Positions 23,020 to 33,515 of a DNA stretch of 64,000 nt are shown here, one piece after another. Positions within the stretch are counted from its first letter, which is position 1, and each line of letters begins with the position of its first letter. The DNA lies in NCBI GenBank assembly GCA_964017185.1, contig OZ024869.1, positions 8,020,501 through 8,084,500 on the forward strand, in the 5' to 3' direction. The position numbers and the translations under genes are program-made. The DNA comes from Rugalucina vietnamica. Lineage: Eukaryota; Mollusca; Bivalvia; Lucinida; Lucinidae. The notes below the pieces were generated by a model. The model had not been told where the DNA came from. It ran no database searches and saw only the letters and a list, made by a program, of their open reading frames with translations.

Positions 23020-23839
23020 CTACCAATCTGGTATGTGAATCACATCCCATTGCCATGGAACTTGTCCATTGCTATTAAAATAATCGCAGAATTCATCGAT
23101 AACACCGCGTGCATCTGATCGATTCCTGTTGCCTCCTTGCTGTACAAAGTTTTCCATGATGCTTGGTCCAATATTTGTTCTTCATTCGCCTGGCGTGTTA
23201 TCCTTGTCAAAGGTTCCATCTGGACTGTAGACCTGTCTTGATGAGCTTTTGGATCGTAAGAAATTGTGAAGTACACAGGCAGCTAGCACAACAATTGTAA
23301 CTATTTCTGGATCTAATGGCAAAGCTTTTTGAAATACACCGAAACGGCTGTTCATAATCCCAAAGACATTTTCTACAATTCGCCTCGCCCTGGACAGTCT
23401 GTAGTTAAAAATTCTCTTTTCATTCATCAAGTTGGCGATTCGGATAAGGTTTCATTAGATAGTCCTGGAGTGGAAACGCATCATCGCCAACAAGAACATA
23501 CGGAATGTCCGTTCGCCGACCTGGCAATGGTTTAGGTTGTGGAATATTTAACTGTCTATTTTCTTAAAGTTCTGTAACAGGAGATCGACTAAATACTCCT
23601 GCATCGTTTGTTCTACCATTCCGCCCAACATCAACATACACGAAATTATAGTCTGCATCGACTATGGCGAGCAAAACTATACTGAAGTGTCCTTTGTAGT
23701 TAAAATATGTTGAACCACTGCCCGGCGGGTTCCTCAGAACCACATGTTTACCATCAATGGCCCCAATACAATTAGGAAAATCCCATTTCTCTTCGAATTC
23801 ATCAGCAGTGCGTTGCCATGCAGCAGCTGTGTCAGTTAC
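23020..23839 (-). pseudogene. PIF/Harbinger transposase (HARBI1-like), catalytic exon, broken
   Basis: This is the DDE_Tnp_4 nuclease exon. It has WDFPNCIGAIDGKHV with the first Asp, the second Asp in LAIVDADYNF, and the third acidic residue in ARRIVENVFGI. It ends with a typical EFCDYF...GQVPWQ tail and TAG at 23020-23022. A clean acceptor precedes 23839. Three lesions break it: TAA near 23566, a frameshift near 23425, and TGA at 23182-23184 where the family has Trp. It belongs with exons at 24454-24565 and 29523-29824. Confidence 0.92.
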
Positions 23840-23879
23840 CTGAAATGAAAGATAATAATATTCTTCTATTGTGTTCCAG

Positions 23880-24389
23880 GATGTAAGCTCACAGGACGAG
23901 ACATCACAAGATGAAAGTGAAGGAGAAGACGATACATTATCAGAGGAGACCTCATCGTCAGGGCGACAGACACCCTTGGATGCAAAAACGGTAACAAAGA
24001 GGCGTAAACTGTCAGGATCTGCAGCGGTGATGGCGAAAGCTGTTTCGGTGCTCTCAAGCTTGCGGACAAGAAGCTCCAACAGCACACCACCACAAGTCTC
24101 TCAGGCGACTACTGATGACGAAGACCTTACCTTTGCAAGATATTTGGCTGGGGAACTTAGAAAAGTAAAGAACCCTCGAGTTAAACATGGCCTGCGGATG
24201 AAATTGCAAAATGCAATTTTAGAGGCTCAACAAGAGGATGAGGACGCCACAAGACAACTCTCACTCCAGCCTACTATAACATCTGGGGGCTTTCTGACAG
24301 CAATGCAATCGGACATAAACACACCATTTCTGCCATCCTCTCAGATGTCAATTACCCACGTACATATACAAACATGTAAATTGCTATAA
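23880..24389 (+). CDS. BESS-motif exon, likely Harbinger accessory protein
   Basis: Open from a splice acceptor (TTGTGTTCCAG|GATGTA) to TAA. It starts with an acidic, Ser-rich stretch, then has a basic segment. A BESS-like helix motif, DLTFARYLAGELRKV...RMKLQNAILEAQ, lies in the middle. BESS motifs follow MADF/Myb-like domains in the DNA-binding partner protein that Harbinger transposons encode beside the transposase. The N-terminal DNA-binding exon was not found to the left, so the gene is partial or has lost it. The frame itself is intact, unlike the transposase. Confidence 0.65.
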   Translation, partial: DVSSQDETSQDESEGEDDTLSEETSSSGRQTPLDAKTVTKRRKLSGSAAVMAKAVSVLSSLRTRSSNSTPPQVSQATTDDEDLTFARYLAGELRKVKNPRVKHGLRMKLQNAILEAQQEDEDATRQLSLQPTITSGGFLTAMQSDINTPFLPSSQMSITHVHIQTCKLL

Positions 24390-24453
24390 ACTGTAAAGAG
24401 GACATTATTTTGAAGTTGAATGAGTGAAAAATAAAAACAAAGTGATGGGATAC

Positions 24454-24565
24454 CTTTAAGTATGTATCTTTGAGGACACGGTATATAACAGCACACGTTT
24501 CAGGAATTATGAGCCTGATGGTACTTTTCGAAATTCGATATAGGTATTCAAGTGACTGGTATGTT
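24454..24565 (-). pseudogene. Harbinger transposase, middle exon
   Basis: Encodes TYQSLEYLYRISKSTIRLII and YRVLKDTYLK, the helix-turn-helix-like part between the N-terminal and catalytic parts of HARBI1-type transposases. Donor AAAG|GTATCC at 24454 joins in phase 0 to the exon at 23839. The phase at its 5' end does not fit exon 1 exactly, which suggests an indel or a different acceptor. Confidence 0.75.
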
Positions 24566-25259
24566 CAACTGGAGATATAAACACAAGAATGATTCATTAG
24601 CTTCAATATTTCATTTTAAATATATGTGCCTCATTTTGTTCCATTTGAATTGCATGCAGATTGTCAAAGCATAGACAGATAAAAAGGTACAAGTAGGCAA
24701 AGATCAGGAAAAGGCGCAATCAGAAAAAGATTCCCACTCCAAAAACCGAGGTGGGAAAAAACCAAACTAACAATCAGGTACTTATACCATGAAACATATC
24801 GTAAGCCGAATGAGCAGCTATTTTCCCAATAGGTGGCCACTCAGTTACCTTAACTTAACTAAAAATATGAAAACATACATAAGGCGCCAACAGCACAAAA
24901 AATTTTAAACACCAAGACATAAAACAAAAAGAACCACTACAGAAGTATCGACTTGGAACGATCAGTAACACAAAGTTACTGGCGGGCTTAAACCGGTTTT
25001 ACAGGTACCTAACCTCACCCTCAGCTTCTGCAGTGGTTCACAACATTTAGTTAGTTCTTCGGTCCTCGTGGTGAATCTCTAACTAGTCAATGAATCATCA
25101 AGAACAAACAAATAAATCATGATAAACATCCTGATGAATCAAAAACCAGGACTCACAGATTGAGTAAGCTGCCCGACGATGGAGATCCCTGGGCGCCGAA
25201 TAACCTACTAACTCCGGAGCAAAAGAAAAACACCAGTTGGACCCCGGTGGGCCAAGCAA

Positions 25260-25327
25260 CAGACAAGAAGCTCCGGCCCCAACCAACTAAAATGAATAGC
25301 TTTAAGTCGGGGCCATCATAGAGTCTG
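25260..25327 (-). promoter_or_regulatory. Candidate SECIS element overlapping the stop codon
   Basis: Read on the minus strand: a lower helix CAGAC/GTCTG; the core ATGA (25319-25316) opposite GGAG (25274-25271); then ten continuous pairs GGCCCCGACT (25314-25305) with GGTTGGGGCC (25284-25275), two of the closing pairs G-U; then an apical loop beginning TAAA. The spacing ATGA-N12-AA fits the eukaryotic SECIS consensus. The TAA stop of the Naiad frame is 25304-25302, so the stop codon provides the AA of the loop. Confidence 0.65.
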
Positions 25328-28300
25328 ACGCCCGACCCACCGGCGTGCAATTAAAGAAGGCAGCATAGTTATCAACCATAATTGGGTTAAAAACTAAGCA
25401 TGCAGACTGTCGCATAACATTCAAGTTATAACCTATACGTCTGTAACGTGATATGATTTTTCCGAACTGAAGAGAAAAATCATTTATTCCTTTAAGTTTC
25501 TTTAATTTGTAAACCAAGTCACCATAAAATTCAGGTTCCGAAAGGCCCTCACTTAAAAGTGTCTTTAACCCAACATTATATTTGGAAATCAATTCATAGT
25601 GTCTACGATAAAATTTAGAAAAGGTTTTTCGAAGTTTATGATACCGATAGCCCTGTTGGAGAAGTTTTGCCGTTAAACATTTATTTCGAGCGTTGAAGTC
25701 TGTAACATGATTGCAGACTCTAGCAAACCTAATAAGTTGCGAAATGTATACACCATAAGAAGCACGACGAGGAACGTCACCATCCAAAAAAGGAAAATTT
25801 ACTATATCAAAATCAAAGTCATCGCGCTTATCATAAATTTTAGAAGAAACAAATCCATTTGCAACAGAAAGATGTAGATCTAAAAAGGGGGCTTCGGTAT
25901 CTGAGATATTAGCTTTGTTCAACTGAAGTTCAGGTGGATAAATTTGATTGACCATACAGGGTTGTCAATGTTCAAAAGGTCATCGAGGTACCTAGATGTG
26001 GAATTAAAAGCCTCGATAACATCAGCTTGATTATCATGGTTAAGAGAATCCATGAAATCTCTTTCGTAGCAGTATAAAAATAAATCAGCTACGAGAGGTG
26101 CGCAATTTGTACCCATCGGAATTCCAACAATTTGTCTGTATAACTTGGTCCCAAATCTAATATAAATATTATCAAGGAGATAGGATAAGGCGTCGCACAC
26201 ATTCTGACATGACCAAAGGGTATACCGACTTTGGTCAGAGGAAGTGAAAAAAGCCTTTCTGTCATTACATGCCAAATAAAGTGAACCATAGTTTTTTAAT
26301 GCCCTTTTGAAGGTCCACTCTATCAAATCCAGAAGTTTTTCTTTAATTAGATTATGTGGTAATGTTGTATACAGAGTAGAAAAATCATATGTGGACAAGC
26401 TTGTCGCACGGAACCCTCTACACTTCAATTTACTGAGCACCTCACCAGAATTTTTTATTGACCAAAACAAATTTTTATTTGAAGTTTCATACACTGTCTC
26501 ACAGTATCTTATAACATGAGATTTGATAGCAGTAAGACAAGAAGTTAATAATTTAGAAAGTTCAGTGGTAGTACAAGAGCTAGAATTTGCAATAAATCTA
26601 GCTTTGTATGGTCTTTTGTGAAGCTTAGGTAACCAATACATCGTAGGAAGTTTGTCTTGGCCTTCATTGACACAAACAGAAAACTTAACAGGTAAATCGT
26701 TTAAGTGGGCATTTACTACAGACACCTCATCAGTATCTGTCTCCAGATAAGCCCTGGTACCATCAAGCTCCTGTTTTAAGGTGTTGACGTAGTGAAGTCT
26801 ACAAACGCCAACAACATTGTTTGCGGCTTTATCTGCCGGAACCAAGACATACTTTCTATGAAATTCTTGGATACCCTGCTTCAAATGCCTAAATGACGAT
26901 TTGGGTTTAGGAGGTAAAAGATTAGTATTTTGTGAATAAAACTTAATACGTTTATCCACGATAGTGAAGATACTTCTTTTCCATTCTTTAAGAGCATTAT
27001 CCTCAACACCCTCTCGTTTACACCATCGATTACCGAAATCATTTAATGCAGATGCAATCTCCTCTCTATATTTGTCGAAATTAATGTAGGAAGGGAATCT
27101 ATATTTCGGACCTTTAGAAACAATTTTGCGAATTCTAGAATCCGAAATTATTTTTAAATTTCCAGTAACTATATGTCCAGCTGGTTGATAAACATATTTT
27201 GAATCTTTACAATCTCAAGACTTAGGAGTATTAGCATGGATATCAAGATCAGAAACAAGTTTATTGAAATTAAAAATAGTATTTCTGATTGGTGTGTTAT
27301 ATTTGTAACAAATAATAGGAGGTTCTGAATTTTGGAAGTAGGTAGGTATAGACTGTATCACTGATTTATCCTGGAATATGCTTGGTAAATCAATAAAGTC
27401 AATTCCTTTATTGATGAAAGGAATTTTAATAAAACTTCTAATGTGATTAGATTCGGAATCGATAAATGGACGAAGAGCATGCTGAGTATAACATCTTGTT
27501 AACAGTGCAGCGTCATACATTTGATGATTTCTATCGTAAAATCTATTAGCCTCTGTGTCCAGGGAACGTAATGCAGCAATAGGTAGAGAACTAAGATAAG
27601 ACAGCATTGGATGTCGACCGTGAATCCTTAGTTTAACAGCTAAATCATTAAGGGAAATGTTCAATTTCAATGCAGCGCACCGTTTACGTTTGTCATTACC
27701 CCTTTTCCGTATACCATGAGATCTAGATTTACGTTTACGAGACTCTGAAAGTGTAAGTACATCAAAATCGGGCATTTTGGAAATATTGCCTTCATGGTAA
27801 ATGTTGTCGTTAAATCCCAGTGGAAAGGGTGTTTGCAGTAATTTTATCCATTTAAGTTCAGTTTCAAATCGTTTAATATTTTTGAATCTAACTGAAGAAT
27901 TTTCATCATATGAGATTTTCTCCACTGGTTGAACTTTAACATCATTGGGAGAATGACCAGTGCGCTTAAAATGCTGGTACAGAAAGGTATCATTATTTTT
28001 GGGCTTTCTGATTCTACGATAGTGCTCACCAAATCGTTTTTGCAAAGTTCGACAAGTTTGTCCAACATATTGCATCCTACAATTGTTTGTATTTCAAGTA
28101 AGAACATATACAAGATCCATTGATTTTCAGTCTAAATCAGAATCATTAACCACTGAAAATGTCCTACCATTCACAGATGAAGTGATAGTAGTCTTAGAGC
28201 ATAAATGATTGCAACAGTTGCACTTCTTGGCATTGCACTTAGAAATACTAGGGTACATTCCAGGTCTCTTGAACGGATTAATATATTTACGTAAAATTGG

Positions 28301-28525
28301 TGATTTGAGTGGAGATAACCTAATCTGAAGATTATTACGAAACATATTAGAATTAGAAGCTCCGTGTAGATTAACAGTAGATGCCGAAAATAAATTAAGA
28401 GGTGTCACCCTAACAGTAGGTAATAAATTTTGAAAATTGTTAGTTGAATGAGGAATCCGTACAGTAGACGCGGCATGCAACCTAAGGGGAGTTAATGTAA
28501 TTCCTAATCTTTTTGTGATAGTCAT
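25302..28525 (-). CDS. Naiad polyprotein: GIY-YIG nuclease and reverse transcriptase, three in-frame TGA (probable selenocysteine)
   Basis: ATG at 28523-28525 is the first in the open frame. A Cys-rich finger (KCNAKKCNCCNHLC) covers about residues 112-125. The GIY-YIG nuclease spans about 138-200 (VYVLT, QYVGQT, LQKRFGEH, LYQHFKRTGH). A basic linker follows, then the CxC linker and PAGHIVTGNL. The reverse transcriptase has YDFSTLYTTLP (motif A), GIPMGTNCAPL (motif B) and YLDD (25979-25990). The only stops before YLDD are TGA at codons 133, 144 and 437, each at a family Cys. One small indel near 25955 shifts the frame just after NIDNP. The rest (QIYPPELQLNKAN to SMMAPT) is open to TAA. The copy is thus slightly damaged but otherwise well preserved. 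Confidence 0.85.
27215..27217 (-). other. In-frame TGA in the CxC linker
   Basis: The context is PKS-TGA-DCKDSKYVYQPAGH. Naiads carry a characteristic CxC motif at this place, so TGA stands for its first Cys. Read as selenocysteine, the motif becomes UxC, a redox- or metal-type pair. Confidence 0.75.
28094..28129 (-). other. Two in-frame TGAs beside the GIY-YIG core
   Basis: TGA at 28127-28129 (context DSDLD-TGA-KSMDL) and at 28094-28096 (VYVLT-TGA-NTNNC). In Penelope-type nucleases both positions usually hold the Cys residues of the zinc-binding CCHH-type finger around the GIY strand. Confidence 0.75.
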
Positions 28526-28600
28526 AGTTGGGAGTATTGTGTTGATACTGCCAAAAGGAGCGCGACACTCATACCGGTTATAGAATAAATAATGCACTTA

Positions 28601-29522
28601 ATCGTAATGCAAAATCTTTCGAATGAAAGAAAAAAGGTATAACCGAAACCCACATCTCAGGTCCATGTCTAATACAAGTCCATGGATAGAAACGTAAGAA
28701 TCGCTTATACAACGAGATACGAGTGACGGTCAACTAATGACCTTCAATACGGTATCGAAGAGTTGTGGTAGTTAGAGGTAGGAAAATACAAACTGATTGC
28801 AAGCAATCCCTGAGGATTGGAAAAATAAGAGCATTAAATGGATGTTTCTATATATGTAAACTACTCGTTTTTTTGTTGTTTTTTTCTGTTTGACTTTTTG
28901 CTGACAGAAGTGTGTGCTACATACAATGAATATGGTAATCCTCTTTACACTTCACTTTGGAATGTGTATTGAAAAGTATCATAGTACGATAACAATTAAT
29001 GAATCTGTTTACACCATTAATCACTGAATTAAGATTTTAATCAGTATAAAGTTGTGGTCTGGAAAAACGAAAGAAAGCCATTCAATAAAAAGGATTATGA
29101 GAGTTTGAGTCTCTACCAGGTTCGACTGAAATATGACTGTACATTCACATAAGATAGCTGGAGGTGTGAATTTTCTGATTCACATTGAGTTGGACTGCAA
29201 ATCTATCGCCCAAACACAGAGGCCAGACAAGCTGTGCAGTTACTGTGCAGCTGATCTGTTTTTGCTTTGCATATGCAAAAAAAACTGTTTTTGCTTTGCA
29301 TATGCAAAAAAACAACAACAGTTTTCTCATGATGCGTCTGAATAAAAGCCAAAACCATGTTTATATAGTAAAAGTGAGAAAGTTATTTATTGTTCTTTTT
29401 TTTCTAGGAACAGCAAAGCTATATCTGCCTGTGCATTCATGCAGTCTCACTAATGACTGATTTTCATTACATTGATTTTCTTGCAAAGTGCCTCAAATAG
29501 TGCAGCACAAAAGAAAAACTAC
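28601..29522. other. Naiad 5' region and remaining Harbinger intron
   Basis: The Naiad 5' UTR probably occupies the left part. A tandem repeat, 29256-29283 and 29285-29312, carries two perfect palindromes TTTGCATATGCAAA (29266-29279, 29295-29308). They resemble POU-protein octamer sites. No exon was recognised. Confidence 0.55.
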
Positions 29523-29824
29523 CTGTTGCCAAAAAGCGCAGGGTGAGAGCCAGCCTTTCTGCAGGAGAAATAGATTGCCTCATTCATGAGTCCTGTCTTT
29601 TGATGTGTGGTTCTACAAAGTGGAGAAGTTCATTGAACGAATCCATGTCCATTCTTAGAAAGTTTTTATAGCCTTTTTTATCCTCATCAGATAACTCATT
29701 AATTAATGAATGATACGCCCCAAACTGGCTTCTCCTAGTTATCCATGGTCGTACCCAATATCTCCTTTTTGCCTGTTGCTGCAGTTGATGTAATCCAGCA
29801 CATATAATAACAAGTTGGCTTCTT
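29523..29824 (-). pseudogene. Harbinger transposase, first exon
   Basis: Encodes RRYWVRPWITRRSQFGAYHSL, then LRMDMDSFNELLHFV and SISPAERLALTLRFLAT, the N-terminal signature of HARBI1-type transposases. A TGA interrupts it just before the SISPAERL block. A donor GCAACAG|GTAGTT ends the exon at 29523. It lies 5 kb upstream of the middle exon because the Naiad is inserted between them. Confidence 0.88.
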
Positions 29825-30076
29825 TAAAAAGAAACCAATGAAAAGGTCAGCAGCCGTTTGTTATAAGAGATATTCCATTTTGCTCTAAATTTTAGTGTTG
29901 TTGATTCTCTGGTTCGTCATTAATTTCGATTCTCATACATTTCAGTTTCGTTTCCTATACATGAATGTTGTTTCTTGTAATGAAGCTTGACCAGTGTGTG
30001 TATCTGTTGCTCAAGGCAATGACAACATTTTTTGATGTTATGGAATCAAAGCCGATACTAAAGGGAGCACGATTAC

Positions 30077-30850
30077 TAGGGATGTCATTTGGTGTCAGAT
30101 TTAAGGTTCGGACGTTCGGAAACAAACATCCGGATGGTTCGAACGTTCGCATTTTTTTCTCGGATATCCATTTATGTTTGTATATACTTATCAGTATATA
30201 CATACATAAATGGATGTTTGTCGAGTGTTCCCTTGAAAGTACATTCATAATCAAGAGTTACTGAGCTTGGCGTTGTTTCCGTTGATGTGGTGCAGAAACG
30301 AAACGCCATGCAGTTTAGGCAATTTTATCTACATTCAAACATAATGATGCTAAAACTAATTGTAAGACGTTGTTACACATGTAGAAAATTTAATGGTATT
30401 CTCTGCATAAACGGGACAGCTTAAGAATCTGCATTTGATTTTGTCAAATTTAGATCATAGTACATGTACTTGTTTTCTTTAATCCCAAAACATATCTATT
30501 GTAGTTTTGCCGGGCGGCGGTCTGTAAAATTATTATTTTTAAAACTTGAGAAGTGTCAATCACATCGTTTTCAAAAGAAAACAAAAGATTTAATCCTTTC
30601 TTTGTTTATTGTCGCTTCCTCGTGACCGGCATTGTCCCGTTTACCTCTTTACCTGTTAGACCGTGACCTTTGACACTTTGAATTAAATTCTGCTAAGCAG
30701 ATATTGCGTATTTTTGTCATATAATAATGGAAATTTACCTAAACATTAGACATTTTGATTTTTTAGCGAAAGTCCGGACGCTAAAATTTGGATACGAACT
30801 TCGGTACGGGATCCGAAGTCCGAACGTTCGGACTCCGGTTGACATCCCTA
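30077..30850. mobile_element. hAT-type MITE with 8-bp target duplication
   Basis: Ends TAGGGATGTCA and TGACATCCCTA, with subterminal GTTCGGACGTTCGG and CCGAACGTTCGGAC. The exact duplication ACGATTAC lies at 30069-30076 and 30851-30858. It has no transposase. Confidence 0.93.
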
Positions 30851-30858
30851 ACGATTAC

Positions 30859-31492
30859 AATCAATATTTCGATTTGTAGAAAACCATTTTGCAGTGCAGT
30901 CAATTTGTGACAGAGTTCTGAATTTTGACCTGCAGCCACACTACCAGAAACAGACCCATAGTGCGATGTGATGGACTTAAAGTCAGCCATAAAGAGTTTC
31001 TGTAGTTTCTGTACCCCTCGTCAGGGTATATACGATGTAATCCTAGATGCGCTATGATAAGCAGTCACCACGATCGAGATTGCTTGCTAGATATTTACCG
31101 CTATTTGACGGGAAGTGTCAACAATTGATAAATTAAATTGATTGTGTCCCTATAGACGGGTTCACTAGTTTTTAGTAAGCGCTTTATGTGACAAAACGCG
31201 TAATTGAGGGAGAGCAGTCGATCATGGGTACAATTTTCTTCATATTCAAAGTAAACACTGTGGAAAAGGTCCTGAGGGACCTTTTCCAATAATACATAAT
31301 GGAACAATAATTTCGTCTGCATCAGCAGTCTCCATGTTTTGACAGTTTGGCGGGAAAATGGTATGGATTTATGATAAGAAAAGTAAAAGGTTTATGCACC
31401 TAGGTCTATCATGTAGCTCTAAAAGGTCTATGGACCAAAAGTTGTATAGATCAAGATGTATACATCTTGTATCTTTCGTGTAGCTCAGGCTT
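30859..31492. other. No gene seen
   Basis: A 73-codon minus frame (31101-31322) has no recognised homology and I do not call it. Confidence 0.4.
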
Positions 31493-32525
31493 AACTCGCC
31501 AATGAATCATCAAGGACAAACAAATAAATCATGATAACCATCTTAAGCCAGTTTTACAGGACCCTCACCTCGCCCTCAGCTTTTGCAGTGGTTCAGTTAT
31601 ATACAAATATACGCAAGAAAAAAGAGAAATCAAATAAAGAAAATATGATACATACATGTACGTACCAACCTATATCATGAATAAAGGAAAGCAAAAAGAG
31701 CAGTTATAGAAGGTTAGGTGGTCACAGTGTTAGCTTGGACAGAACGAGTAAAATGCAGAGGACAAAGTGAACAGCCAAATTAAACTCAGGCGGCCAAAAA
31801 GCCAAACTTGTGTCAAACATTGCAAGGAAAATGTATAGATTTATGAGTTGCTCTGTTGAATATCACAGTAATGATTCTACGAAATTTGTTAAAATACATG
31901 CAAGTATTTTGCAGACATGAAATAAAGGATAAAAATCGTTGGCTCATTATACCAAAGAAATATCCAGTCGTATAATGATTCTTGTTTAAATATGATATAA
32001 CCCTGTGTTGTTAGTTCTCGCACGCTTACACACTCCATAATATATTAGTTGATTCGAATAATGACCCTGTAGCAGCCACTTAACCCTGGCCAGCGGGCTA
32101 ATTAGGCGTTCTGTTGGAAGTTTAGCCATTCTTTTAAAATACATTTTCTTATAATGACCTTTCACATGTCAAATGCCAAGATTAAGTCATAAGGTTACTT
32201 GGATAAATATATAATTAACTAACGTTATAATTTTCGGTTATGGTGTCATAAATTATTCTGTTGCAAGTTAACTCATGGTACGGGCATTGTTTTAAACAAA
32301 AACATAGCTGTCATACATTTGCGCGTTCATTTCCTATGCGAAGTCAAAGTTGTATAAGGCATGGTACGTACTTATGGTTACTACAGCTAGATTGACACGG
32401 TATGTGTAAGGTGTAAGAATCATGAGGCTACGCAGAACATGTGACTAGTACATGTACCATTGTCAATTCTCGGCGACAAATAGTATTAAAAGGAATAAAG
32501 TCATGCGCCCCACAACTTAATATTA
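31493..32525. repeat. Dispersed non-coding unit, copy F (starts with permuted Naiad fragment)
   Basis: Collinear with unit E but without its MITE and hairpin inserts. 31493-31595 carries the same permuted Naiad 3' segments as 18557-18697. This shows that the Naiad junction is older than the E/F duplication. Confidence 0.75.
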
Positions 32526-32666
32526 AAAATGTGAAACCATATAACTGCATACTTGCGTCTGGAGTATTATTTTATTTTTATCAAATTTGACGACATGACA
32601 TTGGATAACTTTATTTGCTATCTGAAAATTGTCTGGCAATAAGACGAAAGAAGTTCTCAAAATATA

Positions 32667-33122
32667 CAGGGCGTCCCAAATAAAGCGAAACCGCTACAAA
32701 ACGTGCATAACTTTTTTAATAATGCGGATAAAAGTAAGATATTAAAAGATAATAGTTTTATTGTATTTGATCCTTAATCTGACACCCGTATTACAAGGTG
32801 GTTCTTCAACCGGAAGTGGCGTCATAACAAATCTGTGATGTCACTTCCTGTTGTCTGTTGCAACTAGCAATCCTGGAAGTGGTAAAGTGGGAAGCAGTTA
32901 ACAAAATGCAATTTTCAAGAGTTCTCAAGCCTTATTCTCGCTTAAAAGTGGTATGGCGTTGAGAAAATTGCCAACTTCTAAAAACGGGTGTCAAATTAAG
33001 GATCAAATATGGTAGAGCCACTACGTACTGTATTAAATATCTTACTTGTATCTGTATTATTAAGTTAATAAGTTGTAAATTTATACACTGTTTAGTAACG
33101 ACTGCGTTTTTGGAACACCCTG
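32667..33122. mobile_element. Tc1/mariner-type MITE, 456 bp
   Basis: Ends CAGGGCGTCCCAAA and TTTGGAACACCCTG are flanked by TA (32665-32666 and 33123-33124). It is non-coding. Confidence 0.88.
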
Positions 33123-33164
33123 TAGTGTATGTCTCAAACACTTTCATCATGATGTCATGTTCTT

Positions 33165-33515
33165 GAAAAGTGTACCTCCTCAAACCCCACTTTTATATAC
33201 ATTTATATACATACGACTCAGGGGGCTAACAGGGACCTATCTTCTTATTTTTTATCCAAAACATGGATTGTGGGTACTCGTTAGAACCCGCTTCGCCTAG
33301 GCGGTTCTAACGTGTATCCACAACATATGTTTTGGGCAAATATATTCAAGCAATCGAACTTTCCCCAATGATTTGTTTTTAATTTTTTACAGCTGAAAAA
33401 ATCCCTGCTTACTGAATGGACAAAAATATGAGCAAAAATAAGAAAATAGGTATACCCGGCCCCTGCATACCCCAGTTTTGCTGCATAAAAGTGGGCTAGA
33501 AGGGGGTAGACATGT
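33165..33515. mobile_element. Foldback/palindromic MITE, copy 2
   Basis: Has a central near-palindrome, 33256-33335, with CCAAAACATGGATTGTGGG and its inverse. Outer arms rich in CCCC include CCCACTTTTAT and ATAAAAGTGGG. It is more complete than the copy at 975-1235. Confidence 0.75.

Larger units (their letters stand above)
24684..28600 (-). mobile_element. Naiad-type Penelope-like retroelement, near full length
   Basis: The order on the minus strand is a Zn-finger plus GIY-YIG nuclease, a CxC-type linker, a Penelope/telomerase-like reverse transcriptase, and a ~600-base 3' UTR ending GCCTACTTGTACCTTTTT. An N-terminal nuclease marks the Naiad clade, since canonical Penelope elements carry it at the C-terminus. 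The element lies in the first intron of the Harbinger transposase. The 5' limit is uncertain (28600 is the last in-frame stop upstream; 5' UTR may reach about 28840). It is the likely type of source for the ~16 short 3' fragments in this window. Confidence 0.88.

Noticed and set aside
23564..24085. Taking the whole 173-codon minus frame as transposase
   Set aside because: The family match starts only at VTDTAAAW (23839), just after a splice acceptor. The earlier part is the antisense of the BESS exon.
25098..25350. Minus-strand open frames in the Naiad 3' UTR (also at 8750-8998)
   Set aside because: They lie in the 3' UTR and are open only in some copies. They are not continuous with the polyprotein.
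25955..25990. Programmed frameshift in the Naiad after YLDD
   Set aside because: No slippery site is evident, and the family appears to have a few extra residues here. A small deletion in this copy is simpler.
29955..30264. Overlapping 99-codon frames on both strands
   Set aside because: They cross the end of the hAT-type MITE, including its target duplication, so they are chimeric by-products.
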